From contig CAWUHX010000034.1 of assembly GCA_963922205.1 (NCBI GenBank), positions 1,302,001 through 1,366,000 on the forward strand: a DNA stretch of 64,000 bases, in the 5' to 3' direction. The first letter of the stretch is position 1; the number at the start of each line of letters is the position of its first letter. The stretch is from Romanomermis culicivorax. Its lineage: Eukaryota > Nematoda > Enoplea > Mermithida > Mermithidae. This document shows positions 23,885 to 35,160 of the stretch, piece after piece. The position numbers and the translations under genes were made by a program. The notes below the pieces were generated by a model. That model was not told where the DNA came from and did no database searches. It worked only from the letters and a program-made list of their open reading frames with translations.

Positions 23885-24097
23885 TTTCTGACTACATATA
23901 CAACAAAATGGTTGGGTATGCTGTATGCACCTAAAAATGCATAAAAAAGCATCCGTAGCCAGCCACATTATGAACGTTTTTAAAAATGAGGAAAATTTTT
24001 GGAAAATGAGGAAAAAAATTTTGGGTCCGGTTCTCATGTGGAAAAAATCTTCGAGGAAAAAAAACGGTGATTATAGTGCAAATGCGGAAAAAACAGT

Positions 24098-24496
24098 GGT
24101 GCTTGTTAATGTTTTTTCCAGAAAATGCTCACAGTAAACTCGCTTTCCTGACGACGTTACGCTAAAAGCAACAACCTGATTGTAAAACATCAATTACATT
24201 TTATAGACAATTCTTTTTAAATTAGTATGAAACAATCTATAAAATCCCATCCCGTACTCCACATCTTTTACGGCCTTTAAAAGTTCTAAAAGGAGGATGA
24301 AGAAAGCCGAAAAAGTCATTTGGAACTTTTTCCGATGACCTTTCGATATAGAATGCCGCAGAATTTTTTTATTTCTGTATGTACTGCCCAACACATTGTG
24401 TTAAAATTACAAAAAAAAGCTTGCCGTTTTGAGAGCTGTAGAGATTCTCACTGCTCTGTCATTCAAATATGTTGAAGCTAAATAAATTTCTAACTA
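24098..24496. other. No gene seen
   Basis: AT-rich sequence after the end of the outer R-family repeat (..AAAAAACAGTG at 24,097). The short reverse frame at 24,194-24,394 shows no similarity I recognise. Confidence 0.45.
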
Positions 24497-24560
24497 TAGT
24501 CTGTTTTTTTTCAAATGAGCCTCGGCGAAGAGAAAGATTTTCAGGCATATGAACAGACTA
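24497..24560. mobile_element. 64-bp MITE with TAGTCTG termini
   Basis: Inverted termini TAGTCTGTTTTT / CAGACTA flanked by TA on both sides (24,495-24,496; 24,561-24,562). It shares its terminus with the 245-bp MITE at 60,407-60,651. TA duplication suggests Tc1/mariner mobilisation. Confidence 0.7.
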
Positions 24561-24598
24561 TAATAAAGTTCTGAAAAAATAGAAGTCGTATTTACCTA

Positions 24599-24648
24599 TA
24601 GTCTGTTTTCTATGAAATGCTTCCAAATATAAAAGTGACACAAATCAG
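24599..24648 (+). mobile_element. Left half of a TAGTCTG MITE, cut by the element B LTR
   Basis: The 50 bp match the first 50 bp of the MITE at 60,407 (TAGTCTGTTTT.. TGCTTCCAAATA ..GTGACACAAATCA) and stop exactly at the TG of the LTR at 24,649. The retroelement therefore inserted into a pre-existing MITE. Confidence 0.7.
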
Positions 24649-25496
24649 TGTAACGCCCAGATGCAGCAGTATCTCAGCTCTCCGCCTAGGCTCTAGAATA
24701 CTTTTTCTTGGTAGGGAAAACGAGCTCCTCAATGATCCAATATGCAGGAAGTAATAGGAAACCAACAACAACAACTACGATAACGATTTCCAAACTCTCA
24801 AATACACGAATTTTCCCGATGAATACACGATTATTTCCCGAAGAACATGTGACTATGAATACAATTTATACCAGAATAAATGGTAACAACGACTGACTTT
24901 TTCATCATGCTTTGCTTCTTTTATACCACTTCTCTAAGCCACGCCTTTACGTCATGGTAGGCCCGCTTCTGTAATTTGTTTTCGGGCCAATTGCTGCTTC
25001 TCTTTACACGCTTCTGTTTACTGTATGATTTATTACCACGCCTTCATGTTTTAGTTTATCCTATGCTTAATTTCCACGCCTACTAATTATTATGTACACT
25101 TCTCCAATGTGATGACGGCTACTGTTCAACTTGAGACTCGCGTCTGGGTTGGGGTTTTTGCATTTTATTACATGGCAGGTGTTTTTAAGACATTGGGGGG
25201 ATACTGTATTTCTTGGGAATGTGCATCTTCAAGTGACTCGAGTGGGTTATAGAAGCGGTGCCAACGTGTGAAATTATTGTGCCATGATTCCTAATGGGGT
25301 TACTAATGGATTTTGGTGTTGGAATGCTCAAAAACAAAGTACTTATACAATACTTGAAAAAAATGTACGGGAGCATCAACAAGACGGAAAACCAGACACA
25401 CTTGAAAATACGTCACGAGAATGAAATTATATACAGTAATATGATCTACATTTTATACATTATGAATTTACACTAATTCTTATCACTTATCTTACA
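24649..25496 (-). repeat. Element B: 3' LTR
   Basis: Bounded by TGTAACGCCC at the left and TCTTACA at the right, giving a TGTAA...TTACA inverted terminal pair, 848 bp. A polypurine tract (on the minus strand) abuts its inner edge, the position required for the 3' LTR of a minus-strand element. On the minus strand a TATAAAATG sequence occurs about 40 bp inside, a plausible TATA box. No second LTR copy is in the window because the element is truncated upstream. Confidence 0.8.
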
Positions 25497-25509
25497 TTTC
25501 CCTCCTTCC
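25497..25509 (-). promoter_or_regulatory. Element B: polypurine tract
   Basis: On the minus strand GGAAGGAGGGAAA lies immediately before the LTR. Such tracts resist RNase H and prime plus-strand DNA synthesis. It overlaps the last codons of the integrase frame. Confidence 0.75.
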
Positions 25510-26760
25510 AAAGTTGAACATCCTCGTTCCAGGGAAATTCGATGAATGGAGGTTTGTCAGACAAGTAAGGCATCTTGGGTGATGAAGAGGAATAGTCTTT
25601 TTTTTGAAAAGTAGGGTGCAGCCAGGAGAAAAATAGGGTGCAATTTTTTTTTTGAAAATAGGGTGCAATTATCAGTGGATGCTCAATTGTGACATTAGGA
25701 TACACGAATCGAATTACTTTGTAGGGGCCATTGTGATGGGGCAAAAATTTGGGTGTTAAACCCTGCTTGCAGGAATGATTTTAGTATAGAACTAGATCAT
25801 CTGGCTTGTAGTTGATTTCATGGGTATTCTTGTTGTATTGAGACGTGTATTGGTTCTGCGCTTTTTGTAAACTTTTCTGAACTGTGGACAGAGCGTCTGT
25901 GAAATGGGATTTAACTTGAAGTGCATAGTCATCAATATCTATCATATAGGAGGTTAGAATGAAATTGAGTGCTGCGTCAGATGGTAAGTTTGGTTCTCGG
26001 GCATGTAAGAGTTCAAATGGGGGGTAGCAGGTGCTATCATTCTTGTGAATATTGATGGAAAAAACTGCTAACAGTAGATAATCGTCCCAATCAGTATGTT
26101 TGGTATTAACGTACATACATATGCATGCAGCCAGGGTTTGGTTGCAGCGTTTCACTTCCCCATTGGCAATGGGGTGATGTGGTTTTATGTGAACTTTTCG
26201 GGTATTACATACTCCCGTGATTCGCATGAATAGGTCAGAGACAAAATCTGATCCAGGATCACAGAGTACGACTTTCGGGGAACCATGCCGCCGGTGGCAT
26301 ACTGGTTACAAATAGATGGGTGATAGTGGCTGCCCTAATGTTGGGGGTTGGAAAAGCTTCCACGTACTTTGTGAAATAGTGAATGAAAACAACAATGAAA
26401 CGGTTTCCATTCATAGTTTGTGGCAATGGGCCGATGCAATCAATACCTACTCTGTGAAATGGTCCGGTGACTTGAATAGGGACAAGACTGGCATGTACTT
26501 TGTGATTTAAAATTTTGTTGATTTGGCATGTGTGACAAGTTTTGCAGTATTCATATACATCTGTGTTCTTTTTGGGCCAAAAATATTTTTGCCGCAGGGG
26601 GTGCAATTTTTCAGGTGAAGCAAAATGAGCCGCGAACTTTCTGTCATGATGGGATGCAATAACACTATGAATTTTTGAGTTTGGGATATATAATTTTGGT
26701 TCATGGACAATAATGCGATAGAGGATGTTGTTTTGTAATGCAAATTTCATCAGGGTTGGT
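25510..26760 (-). pseudogene. pol: Element B: integrase
   Basis: In minus-strand order: zinc-binding HHCC module at about 26,650-26,510 (SHHDRKFAAHF, then CKTCHTCQ), catalytic core with GIDCIGPLP (about 26,430) and the glutamate in NGEVKRCNQTL (about 26,150), then a GPYKVI segment of the GPY/F region (about 25,735). A frameshift near 26,260 splits the core, and other breaks occur near 25,750. The domain order after RNase H is the Ty3/gypsy order. Inactive as it stands. Confidence 0.9.
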
Positions 26761-27420
26761 GGGTGTCTTTGGATGATTTTGGTAAGTATTGCTTGTGTCA
26801 TTGCATTATAATTTTGCAAAGTTTTTCTGTTCTTCTTTCTGCTCAGAAGCTTCAGCATCCAGAATGGCATTGATAATGGATATCTCAGGTCTTGTTTCAA
26901 GTTGCTTGATATCAAAAGAGGATTTTGCCGTGTCGGAGGGGAAATGAGAAATAGCATCAGCATTCCCATTGGCAGTACCTTTCTTGGGACGAATATCGAG
27001 TTGAAACCTAGAAAAAGCCAACCCCCAACATGCAATTCTGGGGGAGGGGTTTTCCTTTTGCAGGACCGCCTGGATAGCAGTATGATCCATGTGAATAATG
27101 ACATGTTGTTGAAAAAGATATAGCCGAAAATGTTTAATGAACTCTACTACGGCAAGGGTTTCTAATTCTGTTATAGGATAGTTGCGTTCTGCAGGTTTTA
27201 ATGCATGACTCCCGAAGGCCATGGGGCGGTCAAGACCTTTGTCATCAAGTTGACTTAGGACTGCACCAATTCCGAGCTTTGATGCAACTGTTTGCAAGAT
27301 AAAGGGTTTGTTAAAATCAGGGTGTTGCAAGACTGGAGCATGGATTAGCGAAGCTTTGAGTTTATCAAATGCATTCTGTTGCTCAGGACCCCATGAAAAT
27401 TCGGAATTCTTCTTTAGTAA
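26761..27420 (-). pseudogene. pol: Element B: RNase H
   Basis: The frame at 27,330-26,806 shows the tether and RNase H fold: HPDFNKPFILQTVAS (the usual acidic residue of TDAS is replaced by valine), IGAVLSQLDDKG, ELETLAVVEFIKHFR, HMDHTAIQAVLQ and GNADAISHFP. The loss of the first acidic residue suggests inactivity. Sequence is closely parallel to the RNase H of element C. Confidence 0.9.
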
Positions 27421-28260
27421 TGCTGTAAGTGGACTAGAGATTTGAGAGCAATTGGGAATGAATCGTCAATAATAAGAGGGTAAGCCTAGAAATGATTTCA
27501 CTTCTTTTGAGGTTTTTGGTGTGGGGATGTCAATAACGGATTTCACTTTGTTTGGATCTGGGGAAATACCCTGTTGTGAGATAACGTGGCCTAAATATTT
27601 GACTTGAGGTTGGCAAAATTTGCATTTCTGTATGTTGAGCTTTAATCTTGCTGTGGCAAAACGGCTGAGGATAATGTCTAGGCGCTTTATCATTTAAGCA
27701 TGTGATTCCACAAAAACTGATACATCATTGAGGTAAATGAGCCCTGTATTCCATTGTAGCCCGGAAAGTATAACATCCATTAAGTGTTGAACTGTCAGGG
27801 GGCGTTTGTGAGGCCAAATGGAAGGATATTAAATTGGTGTTAACCTGCCGAGCAGTTAAAGGCAGTTTTTTTCTCTGTGATTTTCTGCAATGAGGATCGA
27901 ATAATATACATTGGATTGGTCAAGTGAGGTGAAGTATTTCATCCCACCCAGGGTGTCTAGGATTTCATCGATTCGAGATAATAGGTATGTGTCCTTCTTT
28001 GTTACCTTATTCAGGCCTCTAAAATCGATGCATAAGAGATGCCTACCATCTTTTTTTGGAACAAGAACTGTTTTGGTACACCAAGGGGAATTGCTCCAAC
28101 TAATTACACCAGCTTTCTCAAGTTGTTCAATCTCTGCTTTGATGATTTGTTTTTCTTTTGGGAATGTTCGAAAAAGTGGTCTGCGGACAGGTTTGCAATC
28201 ATTCCTATTGATGCTGTGGGAGACAAGTGTCGTGTGATCCACATCCATTTTTGAGTTAGC
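27421..28260 (-). pseudogene. pol: Element B: reverse transcriptase with YLND active site
   Basis: The Ty3/gypsy RT is recognisable from the entry segment (KPVRRPLFRTFPKEK, about 28,190) through VPKKDGRHLLCIDFRGLN and YFTSLDQSNVYYSI to the LKLNIQKCKF and VKYLGHVIS segments (about 27,650-27,580). The catalytic box reads IYLNDVSVF at about 27,745-27,720: the first aspartate of the YxDD pair is asparagine, which should abolish polymerase activity. A stop follows shortly after it, at about 27,695, and there is a break near 27,850. Confidence 0.9.
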
Positions 28261-28702
28261 CTATTGGGTGGGGTATTTAGATAAGAATCGTATTAGTTCG
28301 TTCTTTTCTGTTTCAGTCAGGTCACTTTAGGTCAAATTGACATTTTCTTTTAACCATGTGAAAGTATCAAAGCGGCCATGTGTGTTTTAAGCAGAAAAAT
28401 GAGGTTGAGTGGATGAGTTTTCTTTCAGCAGGAAACACGAAACAGAGCAGATGCATGTGCAAGGATAGAGGATTTGAGGAGTGCCACAGATGTTTAAAAC
28501 AGAAATGCGGATACAACTATTTTGATTTTGGGGAATGCAAGCGGTGAAAGGAACTTCAGAATTTTGTCTTTCTTTGGGGGTAAATTCGACGGTCAACATG
28601 CAAGTATATTTGGTTGAAGGGTACAGTGAATTCAGTAATAGTGTAGGATGGTAGTTCCAATTTTTTATCCAAATAGGTTCCACCCAGAGTCCACAGAGGG
28701 CT
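28261..28702 (-). pseudogene. pol: Element B: protease-to-RT linker
   Basis: A frame at 28,683-28,387 connects the protease to the RT. It resembles the linker of element C by position and by beta-rich composition rather than by a firm motif. A stop and a frame change separate it from RT. Confidence 0.55.
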
Positions 28703-30235
28703 TTATTCTAAGCCTTCGCAATTGAGTATCACGTTGCCAAACTTGACCTGTGATTTTTGATTATTTATGGTATATTCAGAAAATCGGCTAAGGAAATTTT
28801 TTCCAAAGGATTTTTTCCAATTTTTCCCATCTGCTGTACACTCTTTCTGGACATGTACCATTATTGTTTCTTGTATGGATTGTTCATTTATGGTTACAAA
28901 AGTTGTGCCTATGAAATGGATAGGTTGATTGTCGGCCGCTTTTTCTTGTACGAGTGGGGGTTTCATGTCTAGTTGTAGAATTTCTGCAACACGGGAGTCA
29001 ATCAAGGAATAAACTACACCACTATCAATCATACCTTTTGTGAATAATTTGCCATTCAATGTAAGGGGAATATGGGGGGTATGTTTCTCGGGTATGGCTG
29101 GTTGTGGATTCTTTGACATAGGTGGGTCTACATTATTTATCACTATCAGTTCGATTGCAGGGGTTCTTGGTGTATTCACATCAACAATGACGTATTTCTG
29201 TTGAGATTGAGCTCCACAATGGTTTGCTAATTCCAGGACGGCATGACCAAATGAGGGAGGGATAGTGTTGGATAATCGCCCATTGTGCAACGGCAATTCG
29301 TATGCATTTTTATTAGTTATGTGATGCCTAAGGCATTTGAATTGTTTTCGAAAGAAAAGTAGAGAATGGAAAACACCTGCTATAACAACAATGATAACAG
29401 CTAGGTTGATGAGGATTTGCAAAGGGACTTTTAGTAAATTGTTTAACCCATCAGTTAGACTTTGTGTTGTGCCCATTATTGAGTGTTCCATGCCTTGACT
29501 GGCACTGGACAGTGTATTGCTGATTGCTTGACCACAGCCCGATATCATGCTGTAAAGTGTATCCGAATTCAGTGACGTTTGGGCAGTGTAATTAATGAGT
29601 TTCTTAACGATTCCCTCGAGGGTATGTGTTTTGTACATATATTGTTTCAAGAAGATTAAGTTTGTAGGAATTGTTGCGAATTGATCATAAAAAATTGGTG
29701 GTGTATTAAAGTGGAAAAACGAAAAATTTTGGTTCCAAATGATTTCCAAGGGGAGATCTGTTACATGTGGGGATCCTGTTTCACTGAACCAAATTGTATT
29801 TTGTTTGTAAAGGGCAACATGCATGTGGTTACAGTCGTCAGTTTGGGCGAAAGGGGTTAAATTGTTTCCACCAGGGTTTGAGAACACGATTTCATTTCCC
29901 ACAATAACAGGTAAGAGCTTGTAGCATATTCCATTGACTTTGTGATTATAGAAGACTTTTGATGCATTGACTGGCTTACAAGACCAAATGGTGAGGGCGT
30001 CTCCTGTGAATTCCGCAATTATGTCAGTTCTTTGCAAAAATTCCCAGGCCCCAAGGGTTGCATTGAGACATAGGATCTGCCAGACTAGGTCAAGATGCCT
30101 TTGAGCTTACCGACATAGTTCATTCCAATCGTTTTTAAAATTTTGGATTTTGAATTCTAGAATTTTGTCAGTTAGATAATTTAGTTTTGCAGTGATGGGT
30201 AAAGTAAACAGTGGTACAGTAAACAGTACTTTTTC
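28703..30235 (-). pseudogene. Element B: envelope-like glycoprotein fused to retropepsin
   Basis: One frame of about 444 codons (30,037-28,703), with homologous sequence further upstream to 30,235 broken by a stop at about 30,108. Residues 1-200 look like the C-terminal half of a viral-type ectodomain: paired cysteines, a CYKLLPV motif (residues 38-44), N-glycosylation sites, and a helical run (about 120-200) before a transmembrane segment (about 206-229, ILINLAVIIVVIAGVFHSLL). A polar tail leads to an aspartic protease domain: MIDSGVVYSLID (residues 336-347; DSG instead of DTG) and the FGKNFL segment (411-416) matching the second conserved retropepsin block. RT, RNase H and integrase follow downstream. 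The ORF has no ATG at its 5' end. The CYKLLPV-type pattern reminds me of glycoproteins of chuvirus-like negative-strand viruses; that link is inference. Confidence 0.75.
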
Positions 30236-30866
30236 CCAATCGGATTGAGTCCAGTCTCCATATTTCTTAGCGAATTCAAGCCGTTTTTTCCTATTTTTTG
30301 GCTAATGAACGGCTTTTTGGCAGCAATCAGAGTAGGAAATCCAAGCTTTTTGAGCCGTCTACTGATTGTTGATCTATGAACCAAAGTTCCTCCACCAACA
30401 GAAAGTTCATCTCGTAATGTGGACAGAGATTTTCGACGATTTTCCTCAACTAAATGAACCAAGCATCTATTGTCTCTACTGGTCATTTTCCAGGGTCTTC
30501 CACTTCGCTTACTGTCGGTAAATGTGCAGGTAGAGTTAAACTTTTGTAAAGCGTTACGAACTGCCTGTCTGGGCACAGATAATTGACGTGAAATTTCTTT
30601 TTTCGAAAGTTTTCTAATTGTAAATAGTGATACAATCATTGAACGCTTAGTTTGCAACAAGCTCTTTCATTGACCGATTAATTTACCACGTGCATAAAGA
30701 AACAACCTGAAACGTTTAAATGAAGAAGAGAGCGAACGAAAAAGACCGCAAATGAAAAACACTTGGTTTACAATGACAGATTTTTGTTTTATTTACAATT
30801 TTAATTCGTAATTTGACAAAAATGGCAAATTTGCAGGGGTGGCCTAAACTTTTGCACCTGACTGTA
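30236..30866 (-). mobile_element. Tc1-type transposon fragment (transposase N-terminus)
   Basis: The frame starting at 30,660 is the paired-type helix-turn-helix half of a Tc1 transposase: SKKEISRQLSVPRQAVRNAL, then KRSGRPWKMT, then LVHRSTISRRLKKLGF, and the start of the catalytic domain. Its 5' inverted terminus (TACAGTCAGGTGCAAAAG on the minus strand) ends at the TA at 30,865-30,866. The catalytic two-thirds and the other terminus are missing; the frame runs directly into the envelope-like sequence of element B at about 30,235, so the junction arose by deletion or recombination. Confidence 0.85.
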
Positions 30867-32037
30867 TTTCTTTTTGTTTATCCAATCTGAACGTTTGTTT
30901 GCCATTTTTCCTGCATCACATTAATGACATATGTAGAATGATTAATTAGCATTTTTGTATCAACACGTGCAGACACTTTTTTCTCGGCTTATTTCAACTC
31001 TTTTTGACAAACAGCATAAAAAGTGTTAGAGAGTAAGAATTTTTTTGTATACCTGGATAAAGATGTATTCTGCAGGTTATGAATATTTGGCTACAGTCAC
31101 ATCTGTTATGGGAGTTTGGGGAAGTCTTGACCTCAGCAGATTCTTGCTGACCCCTCCATTCACCAGCATTGACCAAGTAGATTATGAAGGAAAATGAGAA
31201 AAGAAAGAAGAAAAAGACGTCATAAAAATAAAAATTATGCAGGATTTTTCAGAACAAAGTATACTTGATTCCAAAGGGTAATATTAACTTTAACAAGGGC
31301 TGACCAAGCGCATCATAGATTCGCATATTTGACTATATTGGAAGAAATTGCTGCTTGGATGTTAGAAAACCTTTCTTTTGAACTCCTTGAATGGTCGAAA
31401 TATGATTTGTTGTTTATGTATATGCACTGTTTTCGAATCATATAGCCCTATCAAATGTGCCCCCCATCTTTAGAAATTTTTCCAAATAAAAAAGTGACAC
31501 AAAGTATGCTCATAAATTTCCAGTCCTGTATGATATATTGTTTATCTGCAAATCATGAAATCTGAAATACTACTACTTTCACTTTCATTATCTAGAACCA
31601 TTTCAAGAAGAACACGCTAAGCATCAACTTTGATTTTTGATTATCAAGCAATATTTCATTTATAACATCTGTACAATCAGCTGAAAAAAGATGCAATAGA
31701 AAAAATGATATTTTTGAATCCTGATAATCAAGATACATTATACTTGTCCTATGGATATCATTTACTCTAGCATTAATATACTTATGAACATGCGCCACAT
31801 AGTCCTGTCAATTTCATATCTTGTTGGCAGGTTTTAAAGTTTGTACATTGTGTCACAATTTACTGTATCCACTCATGTATATCAGCGAAACATAGTCTGT
31901 ATAGCCACAGCTTTAGTTTTTTGTTCTTTGAGAAGTTTACAGTGAACCAGTTTTTAAGGCTTAGATCTAGAAGCTTTATAGCATGCATTTCATTTTCTGA
32001 AAGTGACATCCTATGTCTCTATACTAACCTTGACATG
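30867..32037. other. No gene seen; MITE remnant
   Basis: About 31,485-31,615 matches the interior of the TAGTCTG MITE (GTGACACAAA, CTGAAATACTACT, CTTTCATTAT) with an internal deletion. The rest of the stretch, up to the LTR of element C, shows no recognisable gene; short frames have no similarity. Confidence 0.5.
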
Positions 32038-33258
32038 TGTCACATCAAGTGGAAAAGTGGTCACTTGTTGAGTGGGGTTTACATCCATATCATGTTGATA
32101 GACAACATGATCCTATCACCATAAATGACAGGCTGCAACCCTGTTAGGAGACTTTTCCTGCTTGTTGGGAACCTAACCCGGCTAGTACTGACTATGGGAG
32201 ATTCCCATAGGTACTCTGATGTTGCTCAGAGGGTACTGCTGTAGAATAATGGACAATGCCACCAGTTTAGGAGTGACAATCCCAGGGTCCTGCTCAGTGT
32301 GAACTGGACAAGGTCATCCCTGAAATGACCCAAACTCTGGGACCTGATTATGAACCGGACAGTCCCTTCTTAGCCCAAACCCGAAAGGAAAGAGCCCTAC
32401 TTATCTGGGGAAAACTGATTCAGGAAGGCTTCCCCAAAATATACCCACAACAACAATGATCCCCTTAGAAGACTCACCTAGTCCTGCTTCTCAACAGTTC
32501 GACGAAGGGCACAGGGTCCGTGGTTGGTGATTTGGTTAATGAACAGGTGGGGGTTCTGACTCGGTTCTCATGAAGGCAAATGATGGAGGCGGGGAGCAAC
32601 TCTCTTTATTCCACGTGTATATGGGTGGTGACCTGGCACAAGGTAGGCAATGGGTGGCTTGTATGCAAATTGGGTGTCAATCACAGTGAAGAATAGGAAT
32701 ATTCAAATTTATTATACTGGATGCAGGGGTGAACCCAGGAAATGAGCTAAAAACTAAAGAAACATGTTGGCTACAGCACCAGCCTGGGCGGAGTTTTTGA
32801 TGCCCAAGCTAACTTCTGCAGCTAGATGCAATGCAGAAGATGCCTATGAGTACATAGACATTTTTTTGTTTGCATGCATTTAGCATTGAGGGGACTGTCA
32901 GTGCCTATGCTAAGCATACAAATGTCTTTAGCTAAACTTCTTAGCTATTCATTTTTGCATAACAAAAAGGACACTGATTTAGGTGATAAGAGGTGCATGG
33001 AATGCACTTAAAATAGCCATGTGCCCATGAAGCACGTTTTGGCCGAAGTTTTAGCTAAAGGGCATACTGTAGCCCATGTGCATAAAAAGAAACAAAATGG
33101 ACAAAAATACAATAAAATGAAACATAAAAATGCATGTGCGAAAACAATAAATGAAATGAACATAAAGTAAAGGGTTGTAAAACAAAAAGAGACAGAAAAA
33201 ATAAAGTATCAGCATGATGAGAATCACATGACATTGGAGAATTGAGTGGCACATGACA
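32038..33258 (-). repeat. Element C: 3' LTR
   Basis: About 1.2 kb, begins TGTCACATCA and ends CACATGACA on the + strand. It aligns along its whole length, at roughly 90 percent by eye, with 44,941-46,211, which is longer by a few small indels (for example near 45,620 and 45,705). TG...CA ends and complementary tips (TGTCA/TGACA) are as expected for LTRs. Confidence 0.9.
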
Positions 33259-33489
33259 AGGCGTTCCTTCAAAAAAGGGCATACTCATGCTTGCTGTGGT
33301 GAGGGGTTACGTGGCATGTCCATGGTGGTTGGTCATTCCTGGTGGTCAGAAAGTCCATTAGATTGTTGGCAGGTGGATCCTCCTCCAGTTGCGGATCTTT
33401 TGACAGTATGTCAAAAGATCCACAAAAGATCTTCAAAAAAAAACGATGTCCTCTTCAGCAAGTGGGGACAATGAAAAGAAGAGCCTCCT

Positions 33490-34611
33490 GATTTAGTGGT
33501 GAGGGACCTCTGCATCAAGATGTGGGTCAATCAAATTTGGTGTAAAGTCCCAGCTTATTGGAGGAAACAACAAGGGTGCCGAATCCACTGCCTGTGAAGT
33601 CAGAGTTGTATCCTCTGCTTGGCTCAGTAGATCAGGGGACACGTAGGGTCGAAGCTGGTTGACATGTACTGTGTCTTTCTGATCTATCTGGAGATGAAGT
33701 GAGACATTGGAATATGCCACACCTGTAACAAGATAGGGCCAATCATAAATGACATCTCATGCTTTGCAGTTTTAGGACCCTGCATAGGCCTCCTGTGATT
33801 TCTCAATTGGACTCTGGATCAAGGTCAAGGCATTGGTGAAATGCCATTTGACCTCAATATCATATGAGGAAATGTTGACAATATGGGCCAAAAGGTTAAA
33901 TGAGAGTGCAGCATCAACAGGCAGCATGGGCATGCGACCATACATGAGTTCAAAGGGGGAGTACCCTTTTGACTCATTCATGCTGATGTTGACAGCAAAC
34001 ACAGCATGTACTATGTTTTCATCAAAATCGATATGTCATTGGTGAACATATATACGTAACCATGTAGCTAGCATCTGATTAGCTCCTTCCACTCCACTAT
34101 TGGTCATTTGATGATAGGGGGTGGAGTGCATTTTCTTCGTTGAACAGATGGCAGTGATTTCAGTCATCAGTTTTGATGTGAAATTGGTGCCACAATCAGA
34201 CTGAAGAATCTGCAGTGCCCCGTGCTTTGCATGACAAAAAGTTGGGTAATGGTTTGCGCAGTAATATCTGGAGTAGCCCAAGCCTTGACCCATTTCATAA
34301 AGTAGTCAATGAAGACAATGATGAAACAGTTGCCAGCTTCACTAGTGGTCATAGATCAAGATGACATCATGATGTGCCCGTATTAGCCAAGATGACATCA
34401 TGATGTGCCCATATTATGGTAGTAACCATGGATTTAGAAATGACAATCTTGTTGGACTCCTCTGTCCATTTCTGAAGGACATTATTTAATAGATGGTAGC
34501 CATCAAGATCATTCTGATTGCCCAAGGGAGTGATCTAAGAACGGGGGCTAGTTCTGGATCATCAAGTTGAGCTGCAAGAAGGTCTAGGAGCTGGGCACCT
34601 ACAGATATCCC
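33490..34611 (-). pseudogene. pol: Element C: integrase (zinc module missing)
   Basis: Catalytic-core pieces in order: FIIVFIDYFMKWVKAWATPDITA (starts about 34,335), the second aspartate segment LQSDCGTNF (about 34,200), the glutamate region NSGVEGANQMLATW (about 34,100), and NISMNESKGYSPFELMYGRMP (about 33,995). The typical end, VHVNQLRPYVSP, is at about 33,660. The HHCC zinc module expected upstream is not seen; instead there is a short direct duplication (about 34,345-34,425). Frameshifts near 34,040 and 34,290. Confidence 0.85.
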
Positions 34612-35160
34612 TCAGGCCGGGTGCTCTGCACCAGCCGTGATCATCATCATATGTCCCTCAGGTCTGTAGAGTGTAGTATCATTAATACTCTGACCAGTGA
34701 GAAAAGTCAGATCTGGCAGGTGTGATAATGCTTCAGCATTACCATTAGATGGACCTTTTTGCAGCTGAATTGTCAGTTGGAATTCAGCAAGCATGAGTCC
34801 CCATCTTGTGATCCGAGCAGAGGGCTTCTCCAACACTGCTTTGACTACTGTATGGTCAGTCTGAACGACAACCTCCTGTCGAAAGAGGTAGGGCCAAAAG
34901 TGCTTGATGAATTGGACAACAGCGAGAGTTTCCAACTCCCTATTGGAGTAATTTTTCTCAGCCACTGTTAACCCTCCACTGGCGTACATGAAAGAATGGT
35001 CATGTTTGTCTTCATCTGACTGGCTCAAAACTGCTCCTATCCTGGAAATACTTGCATCCTTCTGGAGAGTGAAGGGTTTCATAAAGTCCCAATAGTACAG
35101 AATAGGAGGGTTGGTTAGCAATTGTCGGAGTTCCTTAAACGCCTCCTGCTGAGGTTTTTA
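34612..35160 (-). pseudogene. pol: Element C: RNase H
   Basis: Frame 35,121-34,612 reads as a gypsy-type RNase H: PFTLQKDASISRIGAVLSQ (acidic residue kept), NRELETLAVVQFIKHFWPYL, VQTDHTVVKAVLEKP, QKGPSNGNAEALSHLP. It runs parallel to the element B domain throughout, showing a shared origin. Confidence 0.9.

Larger units (their letters stand above)
22551..24069 (+). mobile_element. hAT-like MITE, family R1 (copy 3, with nested MITEs)
   Basis: Perfect 8-bp target duplication ATTATAGT lies at 22,543-22,550 and 24,070-24,077. Termini are CACCGTTTTTTCCTC and, inverted, CACCGTTTTTTTTCCTC. Two G-tract MITEs (23,025-23,239; 23,616-23,884) and a third terminal fragment (22,701-22,736) sit inside, so this is the parent of a multi-layer nest. 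It encodes no transposase; the proline-rich frames here come from C/G tracts. Confidence 0.9.

Noticed and set aside
22967-23952. Proline-rich frames on both strands (also 55.8-56.3 kb and 58.0-58.5 kb)
   Set aside because: They come from C/G tracts of the CATACCTGTA MITEs and not from genes.
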